From Paracyclopina nana (Eukaryota > Arthropoda > Copepoda > Cyclopoida > Cyclopettidae), in contig JAGUCH010000001.1 of the NCBI GenBank assembly GCA_019096065.1, positions 6,944,001 to 7,008,000 on the forward strand: a stretch of DNA of 64,000 nt, in the 5' to 3' direction. A model generated the notes under the pieces. The model was not told where the DNA came from, searched no databases, and saw only the letters and a program-made list of their open reading frames with translations. Position 1 is the first letter of the stretch, and the number at the start of each line of letters is the position of its first letter. Shown here in pieces: positions 37,201 to 47,058 of the stretch. The translations under genes were made by a program, and so were the position numbers.

Positions 37201-40200
37201 GGTCGGCTTACTTTCAAATCCATTGCTCAAAGCTCAACTAGAATGCAGCAATCACAGCCTAATAAGCTTTTTTACCATTCTTCTAAAGCACAAATTGAAT
37301 TAAAGGAATTTTCCAGTTCCCAGGCTACTAGGAATTTCTGCCAATCTGATGTGACTTATATATGTAATAAACTTAATTAGGGGAACATTGCTAAGATCGA
37401 AGCTTTAAGATCATAATTGAAACAGCGTTTAAGTATCTACACTCTTGTATCCCTTTGTTTTAAGATCGAAGTGGCGTAGGTGAAGCTAAAAGTATACCTG
37501 TGTTTTAAGATCTAAATTGAAATAGTCTTTTGATACCTCAGAAATGTACTGTATTTTATCAAAACTGATTGGCCACACAAATTAGATAAATATGCACGTA
37601 TGTACTTGGTCCAAGGCTCATTAGGTGGATCCCACAACATTAGGCAGCTAAGCTTAAGCAAAGCAAGGTAACTTTGATTGCATATTTCTCAGCAACTTCT
37701 CATCTGATTCGAACCAAAATTGGTAGGATTCATCAGAGTTGCCTTATAATTGTTGCTGTCAAATTTAGTGCAAATCCGAGGCTGCTAAGTGGTACCCAAT
37801 TTCCCTTTGCTTAACCCAGCTTTGCTTTGCTTAAAACCAATCTTTTGAATGTGACCTCGGATTTGGACTGAATTAGGCATGAACAATTATAAGGCAACTC
37901 TGATGAATCCTACCAATTTTGGTTCGAATCAGTTGAGAGGTTGCTGAGAAATTCGCAATCAAAGTTACTTTGCCTTTGCTTAAGCTTAGCTGCCTAATGT
38001 TGTGGGATCCACCTATTATCTTCCGCGTCTTTGATCGTGTCTTGGTTACGGTTGTTATCGCTTCTTATTTACTGACATCGCAACCTCGTCAGTAAATAAG
38101 AACCGATAACAACCACAACCACGCCACGATCAAAGACGCGGAAGATAATGAGCCCAATTTTGAAGTCGCCTCAAATGTAACTTTCGCCTGAGTTTTATGT
38201 GAAAATTCAATGAAAAACAGTCAAACTGGGCACAACACGGCATTGGAAAGCTCAATTGAGGGCTTAAAGCTTTTAACAATTTGAGTGCATAAATTGTTCA
38301 CAAGCCTACTTTTATAGAAGACTGCTTTAAAGGGTAATTTAATTAATTTTGTTAATAATCTTCTATACTAAACAGGAATTTTGATCTTAAAATAAAGGTT
38401 AAGAAATGCAGCTGAACATTGACTTCGATCTTAGAACATAGCCTTTCGGTCTTGGCAACATAATTTGTAGATCTTGGCACACACCCTCATTTCGATCTTA
38501 AAGCACTCCCCCGATTCGTTCTTAACACTGGCACCCCTTAATTACATAATTGAAGAAACCTTGCCGTGCTTTCAAGATGTGAACTTGCTGTAATTTGATG
38601 CATATCAAAAGTGTCACAAAAATGTTTGCATTTTATGTCATACGCTTTCAAACCAGCAAATATGACTTAAAATGCAAAATACAAGGATAAATTATGTAAC
38701 TTTTGAAAAAACTGTGCTATTTTAAAACAGCAAAGGAGTTGGCATAAGGCAAGAATATCCACATTTCTCTAGTTTATTGGGAAAAAGTGAAGACAAAATA
38801 AGCTAAAACACAATATAAGTAGACTTGTTGTTCAAGTTTTATGAGAGCAATTACGCCAATCTGCCAAAGTATCTGCAACAACAATATACTGAATAAAGCA
38901 AATCCTAGAAATGCAGAAAGAGAACAAAAAGTTCTATATTAGCGCATAATGCATTCATAAATACAGATGGCTGATTGATTGACACCAAGGCTAACAAAAA
39001 CCTTGGTTGACTTGCCTTCGAAAGAACCAGTATTAACATAGTAATTGTAGCTCTTGTATCTTCCCTGAACGATTGGCATTGTTACGAGTTGTCAGCTAAA
39101 TGTTGCGATAATTTCAGTCTCTCGGTCTCCAGAATTGCTTTCTTGGCAATGCTAATGAATGAGCTAGGTTGGCAAAATTGACAAGATGTCACCTTTCTTA
39201 GGGGAACTTCCCGTTGCTTTGACAGGCTTGGACTCAAGCCCTGCAAAACGTGGCAACACCCTCAATTAGACGAATAGCGAGCAGTGCCTCTGTGCAAATT
39301 GTGAGTGCTCAAGACTTTTTGCAAATAACTATAGAAAACTTTTGCCCTCGACCTCAAAGCACGAAAATACTTTTTCAGGATACTTATGGCATTAGGATTA
39401 CACGGTGCGACGTTTCCATATACAATAAAACGATGTACGCGAAGAACGAACGTTGACTCGCGAAAGCTCAAAAGAGGTGTTTTTATTTTTGCACTTTTTT
39501 CCTCTGTGTCGATTAGGAGCAAAAGGGACAAAAGCAATTTAATAGCCCGGTTCCAACATGGTAAATCAGCATAGTCAAGAGACGTAACTTGACTTTTTAG
39601 CATAGTCAGGTCACAGCTAGCTCGCGCGCTCAGCTCGACCTGACTTAACTGGTTTACCGCACTGCACTATGCTGATATCCCGTGTTGGAACCGGGCTGAT
39701 GACTTGGAAAACTTTTTGTTAAACTTTCGCCTTTGATGATGCACCCGATTTTCATAACCAAAAATATAGCAAAATCATTTATGTCACTTCAATGCATTTG
39801 ATTTGGATTTTGTGGTCAAGTATCCACGATTTTTTCAAAAGAAAGCTCACAGTTAGGATTGCAGCTTTAGAGAGTTATCAGTTGCTTATCCTGTAACAGT
39901 CCGAACGACCTGAACTGTGCCCAAAGGGCCCATGAATTGGCCAATAAAAGCAGTTGGGGTCTTACTTGGCTCGAACCTCGAAAAGTGCACATTAAGCCAA
40001 CAGAGCAGCAAGAATTGATGAAGTGCCTATACAATGCACGTATCATTCAGCTATGGACTGTGCATTGAGTCAACATTTTTGCCTACTTCCATTTTGAAAC
40101 TAACCTGGTGGTTTTGGACCTACTCCCCAAAGAGCTTTTCCCGTCACCTGGGTGGGATGTTTGGTTCTGAATATTAATAAGAGGTCGTGGCCCAAGTTTT

Positions 40201-43200
40201 TGCACATCTGTCCTCGAAGGAATATCCCAAGATTCTGCGAGAGCAATTTTAGCCGAACAGCATGTAGCATATGCATGAACTTTGACGCATATTTTAAAGC
40301 GCAAATATACGTAGTTTGGCTCACAGTGCATGTTTCTGCATTTTAATCGACATAAACCTCTTTTAAAGCCTGCTGCAACGAAGGCTGAAGCTGAACATCA
40401 TAAATATTGAACAAAGTTTTATAGTTTATAACTTGCATCGAATGGAACAACGCACAACTAGCATATTGGTATCACTAGGGATGTGACTTGTCTAACTTAT
40501 TTTCTTTTGCTCTTTCAAAAAGTGTCAGGGCCAAGGATACGAATTTTCATACATACCAAGCTAAAATGATCATGCCATTTTGCTACTTCTATTTACAGAA
40601 AGCCGAGAAATAATAATGATGCACGTAAAAAGCTCAATTGGGCTGTTAAAGGCAGCAAAGAATGAACTGCCTCGGTGCAAACCTAATAAATATTCGACAT
40701 GGCATTGGCAAATTTATTGATTGTGCAGTTTGTTGCATGCTGAGGGGGAGTCAAAAAATCTATAACGAATAATGTGCATCGTATGCTTTCATCGTATCAT
40801 GGTATTTTTTGTATAGATCTTTCTGCGGACTGTTTTCAAGCCTCTAATATGCTTATTGACCATAGCGTCTAAACTATAGCCAAAACTGAGCGTTATGGTG
40901 TCTAATAGGCCTGATTTTTCCTCTCAGCTGCCTAAAATATGAAGTAAGACATGATGCTAAAGCTTGACACGAAAACACGAAGCAGAAAAGAGTTATGAAA
41001 AATTGCAGGTGCTCTGCCGCTGTCATAGGATAATGGCTGTGTCTGCTTTTTTCTCTGTTAAGTTCAGCTTTCCCTAAAACTCAAAAGGCCCCAGCGCTGG
41101 TTGAATTAGATTTTACCTTGCAAAAAAAGTAGCTGCTATTGACTTAAATGCCTTGCAACTGCTAATGAAAGCTCTTGGTCGAATGTCCGTATGAAATCCT
41201 TTACTTGGTTAACCAAAAGCAACTTTGTGTTTTTGACATGAAGGATCAGTAAAGGGGACATGCTTTCTTTTTCGTTTTTACGCTTTATACTTGTATATGC
41301 TGTTATAGTTCTTCATGGCGTAGCTTAACTGACCCATTTTTACAGCTCAGGGCTAGCTTTTTATTACGTAGAGCCGTGGGCTTATCATAAAATAACTCGA
41401 CGAGTCATTCTTCGTGATTCTCTATGCAAAGCTCTGTGGCGCATCTAGTCTAATCAATCTCTTTGGTCTCAAGGACTTTCACTAGCTTCGAGTCAATCGG
41501 AAATATAGAGAAAAGCCTTAGCTTATTCTCATTTTTTCAGCCTAAAGAACAATAGATTTATCCTCGCAAGACTAATTTGCAGAACAATTATCATTTTATT
41601 GATAGAATTCTTGCTTGTCCACTCCATAAACGTTGTCATGAGATTTTCCGTTCATTTTTACAGATATCTTGGATTCGCCATAGTGACTCTGGATTATTGG
41701 CAGTGAACGATTTCGTGTACACGACATCTCAGCGCATTAAAGTGTACCACGACAATGGGTCCAATGAGTGGAGGCTGAGCATCAACCCGGTGGAGCTCAC
41801 TGATGCTGGCTACTACGAGTGTCAAGTCAGCACGACTCCTCACACTTCGCATTTCATGATAATTTCAGTAATAGGTGAGCGGAAAGGAGGCAGCATAATT
41901 CCTGCATAAATATTCATAAAAGCGTTACGCTCCGTAAAGCTGCTATCCGTGTTATTTTTTTGCTTCCACTAGAGGACACGTATAGTTTGTTGTTTCTCCT
42001 TCTTTGCAGAGCCAAGAACTACAATTCTGGGCAACAAGGAGTTGTTTATTGAGGCTGGCAGTACCATCAATCTCACCTGCATCATCCAAGCTGGTGCCGT
42101 TGGAGACACTCACATATTCTGGAACTACAACGGAAAAGTGAGAATGATTTTGAAATCCTGTTCTATTATAGCCAGTATTTTCCCAGCCATAAATTCTGAG
42201 CCCTCATACACCAAAATAACCCTCAGTGAAACGTTTTTTCAACATAGAGTTTATGTCGTTATCTTCTGTGTCTTTGATCGTGGCTTGGTTGCGGTTGTTA
42301 TTCTTATTTACTGACGAGGTTGCGATGTCAGTAAATAAGAAGCGATCACAACCGTAACCAAGCCACGATCAAAGACGCGGAAGATAATGAGCCAATATGT
42401 AACATTAACTTTCAGAAAACTTTGGGAAATTTTTGGTTGAGTCATGCTTTGCAATTCTGCCACAAGCACGAAAACTACTTTAGAAAGCAATAGGTGAAAG
42501 TTATAGAGTTACGATTTGCCTACATAGCTTTTCTTCTTAAGCATAAAACCAGGTCGTCTCATGATTGCTTCTTAGAGCATGCACTGATGAAAAACTGGCT
42601 ACTACTCTGTAGGAATCTAGGGGCTCCAGGCTGCTGAGTAGACAGCTTTGTCAATCCTCGACTGGAATACTAATGTTAAAAAGTTCATTAAGCATTATTA
42701 GATTGTTCTAGCTTGTTTTGACATGGATCCATACTCTAAAAAAGGCGAAAATCTTCATAATGAAGCACTGCCCTCAAAATCTTGCTTCAGTATTCACAAC
42801 TTTTTTTAAGCTCATTTTCAGCAGCACAGACAAGAGAAAGCTTTTCCCTTGCGCGTAGTAGCTCCGCACAAGTCCTCTCTACTTATTTTTCATTTCAGAT
42901 TATCGCATATGACCGACGACGAGGTGGCACCATTGTCATCGACAAGCGCGAGTCTGAGACAGTAACTTCGTTGCTAATTTCGCAAGCTGACGAATCTGAT
43001 TCAGGTCGATACACATGCGATCCGGCTTCATCCTATCCTCAATCCATCGTTGTTCACGTCACTAAAGGTAACCGCCTCATTTGAATAGCCGTATCTAGGA
43101 ACAGTATTTAGATCATTTTAATGCAGTTATGAGCTTTCTTAAGTCTACCTAACTAGCTCTGCGTTTTTATTAATATTAAAGGCCCCGTTTACTCATTACC

Positions 43201-43544
43201 TTCGTGCGTTAATTCTACCTAGGCTTGCTTGGTAACACGAGACATAGCATGTCGCCTTTTCCAAACCCAGGACAACAATATGACACCTTTTCGTCAAATT
43301 GACAATAGATATAGAAAGCGTCAGTGTTTTTTTCCTTCCGCCGCGCTGGTTGATAGTATTTTACGATTGATTTGCTTTTTGAAATCACTACACATTCTAT
43401 ATTTCTCTTTTAGGCAGTGATGCTGCTATGAGGCCAAACGCAATTGTCCGATCATCTTCAACCATTATTGAAATGTCGATTGGTTTACTATGGCTTACAT
43501 TATTCAGCGCAATCAAGTTAGAAAAGATGGATGTTTTGTGGTGA
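22257..43544 (+). CDS. Dpr-like (zig-8-type) two-immunoglobulin neuronal surface protein
   Basis: Exons 22257-22320, 33872-34167, 41664-41874, 42010-42137, 42899-43067 and 43414-43544 join in consistent phase (1, 0, 1, 0, 1) into 332 residues. Exon 1 is a signal peptide (SSFPLLLLVFIAAW). Ig1 has C111, W123 and C173 with the Dpr hallmarks SWIRHSDSGLLAV, NEWRLSI and DAGYYECQVSTTPHTS. Ig2 has C214, W228 and C273 with STINLTC, HIFWNYNGK, DRRRGG and DSGRYTC. The C-terminus (IEMSIGLLWLTLFSAI) is hydrophobic and fits a GPI signal or short membrane anchor. In arthropods Dpr proteins bind DIP partners in synaptic matching (family knowledge). Introns 1 and 2 are 11.6 and 7.5 kb and carry several small transposons. 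The region between the signal peptide and Ig1 is Gln-rich and basic. Which Dpr paralogue this is cannot be told. Confidence 0.93.
26092..26722. mobile_element. TIR element, TTATGCCCTGTTCATCTAC family, long copy
   Basis: About 630 bp bounded by TAATGCCCTGTTCATCTAC at the left and GTAGATGAACAGGGCATAA at the right. It encodes no transposase. A 145-bp hairpin element sits 32 bp in from the left end. A 158-bp relative with the same termini lies at 50,265-50,422, so the family is non-autonomous and varies in internal length. Confidence 0.8.
26124..26268. mobile_element. Palindromic hairpin element, divergent subfamily, 145 bp
   Basis: Near-perfect palindrome from GGCTTAGTCTCTTCTGG to CCAGAAGAGACTAAGCC with a short loop containing CATCGCAACCT. 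It has the same length, loop sequence and terminal GGCT..AGCC as the hairpin family at 38, 42, 49.7, 51.6 and 53 kb, but different outer arms, so it is a related subfamily. The arms match almost perfectly, suggesting it is young. Confidence 0.85.
37624..38013. mobile_element. 390-bp palindromic MITE, GGTGGATCCC termini
   Basis: The arms of about 160 bp start GGTGGATCCCACAACATTAG and end with its complement CTAATGTTGTGGGATCCACC. They differ at only scattered positions, around a centre of about 70 bp. It is inserted within the tip of the hairpin element: GGCTCATTA precedes it at 37,615-37,623 and TTATCTTCCGCG continues right after it at 38,016, so TTA appears duplicated. Confidence 0.88.
38016..38154. 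mobile_element. Palindromic hairpin element, copy A
   Basis: TTATCTTCCGCGTCTTTGAT to ATCAAAGACGCGGAAGATAA then TGAGCC. Its first nine bases (GGCTCATTA) lie 390 bp upstream because another MITE is inserted there. Same family as the copies at 42,259, 49,714, 51,585 and 52,979. Confidence 0.9.
39543..39698. mobile_element. MITE with CAGCCCGG termini, copy 2
   Basis: About 156 bp from AGCCCGGTTCCAACATG to GTGTTGGAACCGGGCTG, with the core GCTAGCTCGCGCGCTCAGCT shared with the copy at 14,971. The terminal repeats match better than in copy 1. It lies in Dpr intron 2. Confidence 0.87.
42259..42393. mobile_element. Palindromic hairpin element, copy B
   Basis: About 135 bp, TTATCTTCTGTGTCTTTGAT to ATCAAAGACGCGGAAGATAA then TGAGCC. 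It lies in the 761-bp Dpr intron between the two Ig2 exons. The outer left tip is eroded. Confidence 0.88.
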
Positions 43545-43559
43545 AAGCCGTTTGTTTCC

Positions 43560-43565
43560 AATAAA
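43560..43565 (+). promoter_or_regulatory. AATAAA poly(A) signal of the Dpr gene
   Basis: Sixteen nt after the Dpr stop (43,542-43,544), so the 3'UTR appears to be very short. The PDCD10 stop on the other strand is at 43,682. Confidence 0.6.
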
Positions 43566-43622
43566 AATTCTCAAAATAATCTCATCAGCTTCTTTGGGCG
43601 GAAACTTTTTTAAAATACGAAC

Positions 43623-43628
43623 TTTATT
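43623..43628 (-). promoter_or_regulatory. Poly(A) signal of PDCD10
   Basis: AATAAA on the minus strand, 53 nt past the PDCD10 stop. With the Dpr signal at 43,560 the two genes end tail to tail within about 140 bp. Confidence 0.5.
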
Positions 43629-43681
43629 TAAAGTTAATTTTGGAATGTTCCTGAAAACACGCATGAAAATACTTTTTTCTG

Positions 43682-45398
43682 CTACTCGCACTTGTCCTTG
43701 ACAGTGATCATCACTTGGTTCGTTTGGTAAATCAAGTAGGTGGCAGATGTGAACACCGGCGAAGGTCTGAAAAAGAAAAAAGAAGGCCAATCTTGAATCG
43801 ACATAGCTTCAGAGTACAATATAGAGATCCCAGGTGAAGAGGCTCTTACAAGAGGAGGACAATTTGAGATGAACACAACAAATGAATTTCATATGTCATT
43901 GCATCATACATACTTTTGGATGGCACAAAAAGTTATGTTTGAGCGAAAAAAATCTACCAATTAAAAGCTCGAGCAGCTCTCGGCGAAAAATCTGTGTAAT
44001 ATTGTGTACCCTACTTCTTCCCAAGCCAACCTCATTGTAAAGATAGCCATATACTGGAAATCGAAACTGTGACCCAAAACACACGGTGGATCAGAGAGAG
44101 AGAGAGGGAGGAAAAAGGAAAATTGGTGGCTTTCTTACTGTCCATCTCTGAAGAACTCTTTGAGGGTATTGGAAAACCGTTTGGAGTACTTCACGAATTC
44201 ACGCTTTTTCTGGTCCAAGGCTTGTTTTCCTGATGTCCCTGGAATGTAGGCTGATACTTCGTTTACTGCGTCTAACAGCTTCTTGATGGCACTGGCGATT
44301 TCCCTAAAATAAAAAAATTTGCATAGAAACGACACAATTCCATTTCCAACCCTCCTTCTACACCATGCTCCATATAAACTACAACCCCCTTCCAAGAGAG
44401 CTTTTCCCGGAAGACAAATCAATTAGCCTTTACTACTTTGCAAAGCATAACTTCACAGTATCAAACCACATAACGCTACTTTCACACTCTTGCTCCCCTG
44501 CAAAGAAGAGCTATAAAATGTCAGGACATGTTTGCACAGGGCTCTTTTGACATTTTACTTAGGAAATACAAGAGCTTTGAAAAAAGGTACGTTGGTAAGT
44601 CAGCATTGGACTCATAAAAAAGCTCGATTTGGCAAATGAAGTAGAGCAGACCAGCTAAGGAGTATTTTGAAACGTAAACTGGGAAGATGGATTACTTGAT
44701 GGTTTCTAGGAATGTCTTTCTGTCGCTTATCTCTTCAGGGATGCGAGCCAAGATCCTCTTGAGGGCCACAGATTTCTTGTTTAACTCTTGAAAAGGTTCC
44801 TCAGTTCTGCTTGAACGGTATTCGATACCTGAAACATCAAAGGGACAAGCTTGAATTTCATTCATTAATACCATATCAGCCAAAAATCTTTAGCTAAGGC
44901 GCAGTTTTAAAGCCACTTATCTCCTCTCAAGATGACTTGTTCGTTAAATAATTAAAATGTTAATGAGCACATACAGGCAGCCTTAAATAATTATAACCAT
45001 TGCATTGTGCTAACACAGAAGAAGAGAAAAAACGCAGAAAATGGTAAAAAAAATGTTGCGTGCTGGCAAGACAAATGTCCTGTTGCTCATGACAAAGGCC
45101 AGAGTTACGTGTTAAGGCCAAAAATACCAAAGGAGAGGAACCAAGTCGCATCTAGCCAACTACGGAGGGATTAGCAAAAAAGGGATGGATGGTCGAAATT
45201 TAAATTGAACAACTCACAGTCCTGGTCAGAAACTGCCCCTTGCAGTCTCAAAAGGCTTTCATTCATGTTGACGTTGTTAGCGTCTGCCTTCCTCACAAGT
45301 CCAAGGACGAGGTCATAAGAAAACCCAGGGTGAGCAGCCTCAACCTTTGAAAGGGCAGCCCGAAGAGTTTGAGAGGCTGCTACATCACGATGCTCGAG
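43682..45398 (-). CDS. PDCD10: Programmed cell death 10 / CCM3, N-terminal exon not found
   Basis: Exons on the minus strand: 45398-45218, 44828-44696, 44303-44139 and 43766-43682, phases 1, 2, 2, giving 187 residues to the stop. They cover nearly all of human PDCD10 (212 residues) from its residue 33: SQTLRAALSKVEAAHPGFS, NMNESLLRL, FQELNKKSVALKRILARIPE, DRKTFLETIK, EIASAIKKLLDAVNEV, KKREFVKYSKRFSNTLKEFF and a FAT-homology end LIYQTNQVMITVK. PDCD10 is a scaffold binding GCKIII kinases and striatin in STRIPAK and CCM2 (family knowledge). The first exon begins at an acceptor in phase 0, directly before LEHRD, where human reads ELERV. The missing 5' exon should encode the N-terminal dimerisation segment (MPLYAVMYPVFNE in human). 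I searched 45.4-49 kb without finding it. The 3' end converges on the Dpr gene. Confidence 0.94.
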
Positions 45399-45981
45399 CT
45401 GAAATGAAAGAAAAATACTTGAATCGACCACAGAGAATTCGACCCTATTTTATGCCATTTGGAGTGAGTTTGTGACATTATGAAGGCCATCAAGGTCGCT
45501 ATGCAGGTGTAATTTTTCTTCCATGCAAACGAAAACTTTGATTCTAATCTCAGAATGGCCTCGTAATGAAATTTGGGCCTCTACAGTGCGTGATGCTCGA
45601 GTTCAATTTTGCAAGAAACTTCACGTGTTTAGCTTCAAACTCCATTAGTCCAGCTGTTTTATGTTTAAAATCCTTAGCACTGCAGTGCCCTGTAGTAAAA
45701 TGGGGCTTTGAGGGAGGCCTATAAGAGCCAGATTGGAAACATGTGTCGCACGAAGGGGCTCGGGTTAATTACATTGCGTTCACGTAGAGTCTTATGAGCG
45801 AAGTTTTTGCTGGCAAGAGCCAGCACAGCTTCAGCCAACTACACCCCGATGCAGTATGTCCACATTAAAAGGCCAAGCCATACAGTTAGGCTGCTGAGCA
45901 ATTTTCTCGAGGAGGAAGGAAAAAATTACAATCAGCCATAAATTCAACACTCACTAATCCGCAATTCAAGAGGGGACATGC

Positions 45982-47058
45982 CTATCGCCTTTTTTTGCTC
46001 TGTTTTAGAGTAGTTACCCTGACAGGAGAAATGATTTCCATTGTGACACCCGCTTCTGACTCTAAATTGGCACCCAGCTTCAATTTTCTACGGTCCAATG
46101 TATTGCTGCTAGCTGGCATTTTCTGAACCATTGCAGATCTTCGTGGTAAGGTCGATGCCCTGGGGCCGTCCATACTCATTGTAGCAGCCTCTGACTTGTT
46201 GGCTGGAGGCTCCTTCTTACTTTTACTTCCAGTAGAATCACTTTCGTAGCCGGGATCAGATTCTCCCGACTCATTGAGCGATTTCTTATTCGAGCTGCTC
46301 GAGGAAGTGGCGGCCTCGGCTGACAAAGTGGCCTTTTTAAGGAGCATCGGATCTGATTTTTGACTAGATTTGGCTGGCTTTGGCAGGGTCATGGATCCTG
46401 AAGGATAGAATGCCTCGGGTATTTCATCATCGGTGTAATCTGGGAGAATATCCAAAACAGGAGGGATTGTGGCCTTCCTCGGCAAGGCCAGCAAAGGATG
46501 GACTGGCCTTTTGTTGGGAGAAGTTTGAAATGCCTCGTAAGTTCTAGCGGTGTTATTACCAGTGTAACATTTCATGTTGTGGCAACAGCAGCTGTGGCAG
46601 AACTGCATCATTCGAGGATTGCTACAACACGAAGGCTCCAAGGCCGCCATGCTAGGCCTTTTCCGCCACAGCTCATCGCTTTCCGAGTCAGGGGGAATGA
46701 AAGTAACTTTGGACCTTTTCTTCACTTCGCCGGGAGGAAGGGTGAATCTGACAGACTTTTCCACGTTGAGCCAATCTGGTGGCGGTGGCTGAGCACTCTT
46801 AGAAGTCTTAACAGGGCCTTCGTTTGCAGAGGCTTTATTTTTCTTCTTCAATTTGGCTAATTGCTCAAACAGACTGGTCTTTCCTGGCAAGCTGGACCAC
46901 CCGTGTAGCGTCAAGGATTTAGTTTTAGGCCTTTGACTGATGTCACCATTGTGTCCTTTGAGCATGGTCACGACCAAAGGTCCTTCTTGCTGCTCGCCTC
47001 GAGACAGTGCCACTATTTTTGAAGGCTTGACTAATGGAGGCATCAGACCAAAGCTCAT
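45982..47058 (-). CDS. Disordered Ser/Lys/Pro-rich protein with PP1-docking-like motifs
   Basis: A single open frame of 358 residues. An in-frame stop lies just upstream of the ATG at 47058. No folded domain is recognised; composition is rich in S, K and P with no signal peptide or membrane helix, so it is probably intracellular. Two RVxF-like PP1 motifs stand out: K-S-V-R-F at 101-105 and K-V-T-F at 117-120. RKRPS follows at 132-136 (PKA-like site), an order resembling KIQF...RRRRPT in inhibitor-1/DARPP-32, but with a shorter gap and no clear similarity elsewhere. A Cys-rich patch (C144, C145, C154, C157-C159, H160, C164) could bind metal or be acylated. Basic ends (RASTLPRRSAM, KQSKKRR) carry further phosphosite-like motifs. 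PDCD10 begins 584 bp downstream on the same strand, with no AATAAA seen between. No function is assigned. Confidence 0.85.
   Translation of the reverse strand: MSFGLMPPLVKPSKIVALSRGEQQEGPLVVTMLKGHNGDISQRPKTKSLTLHGWSSLPGKTSLFEQLAKLKKKNKASANEGPVKTSKSAQPPPPDWLNVEKSVRFTLPPGEVKKRSKVTFIPPDSESDELWRKRPSMAALEPSCCSNPRMMQFCHSCCCHNMKCYTGNNTARTYEAFQTSPNKRPVHPLLALPRKATIPPVLDILPDYTDDEIPEAFYPSGSMTLPKPAKSSQKSDPMLLKKATLSAEAATSSSSSNKKSLNESGESDPGYESDSTGSKSKKEPPANKSEAATMSMDGPRASTLPRRSAMVQKMPASSNTLDRRKLKLGANLESEAGVTMEIISPVRVTTLKQSKKRR

Larger units (their letters stand above)
37373..38545. mobile_element. Outer foldback element with AAGATCGAA-word arms
   Basis: The left end TTAATTAGGGGAACATTG and the right end ...CACCCCTTAATTA are imperfect complements. 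The left arm (about 37,390-37,520) repeats TTTAAGATCGAA-like words; the right arm (about 38,380-38,520) repeats their complement TTCGATCTTAAA. The middle is taken up by two inserted palindromes (37,615-38,154). Excluding those, the element is about 0.63 kb. No coding capacity. Confidence 0.6.
34168..41663. other. Dpr intron 2
   Basis: A 7.5-kb phase-0 intron inside the Ig1 coding sequence. It holds the nested palindromic elements at 37.4-38.5 kb and a CAGCCCGG MITE at 39.5 kb. Nothing else is supported. Confidence 0.5.

Noticed and set aside
44095-44108. GAGAGA run
   Set aside because: Short simple repeat in a PDCD10 intron; too short to matter.
46498-46860. 120-codon plus-strand frame
   Set aside because: It is antisense to the 358-residue gene and mirrors its codon structure.
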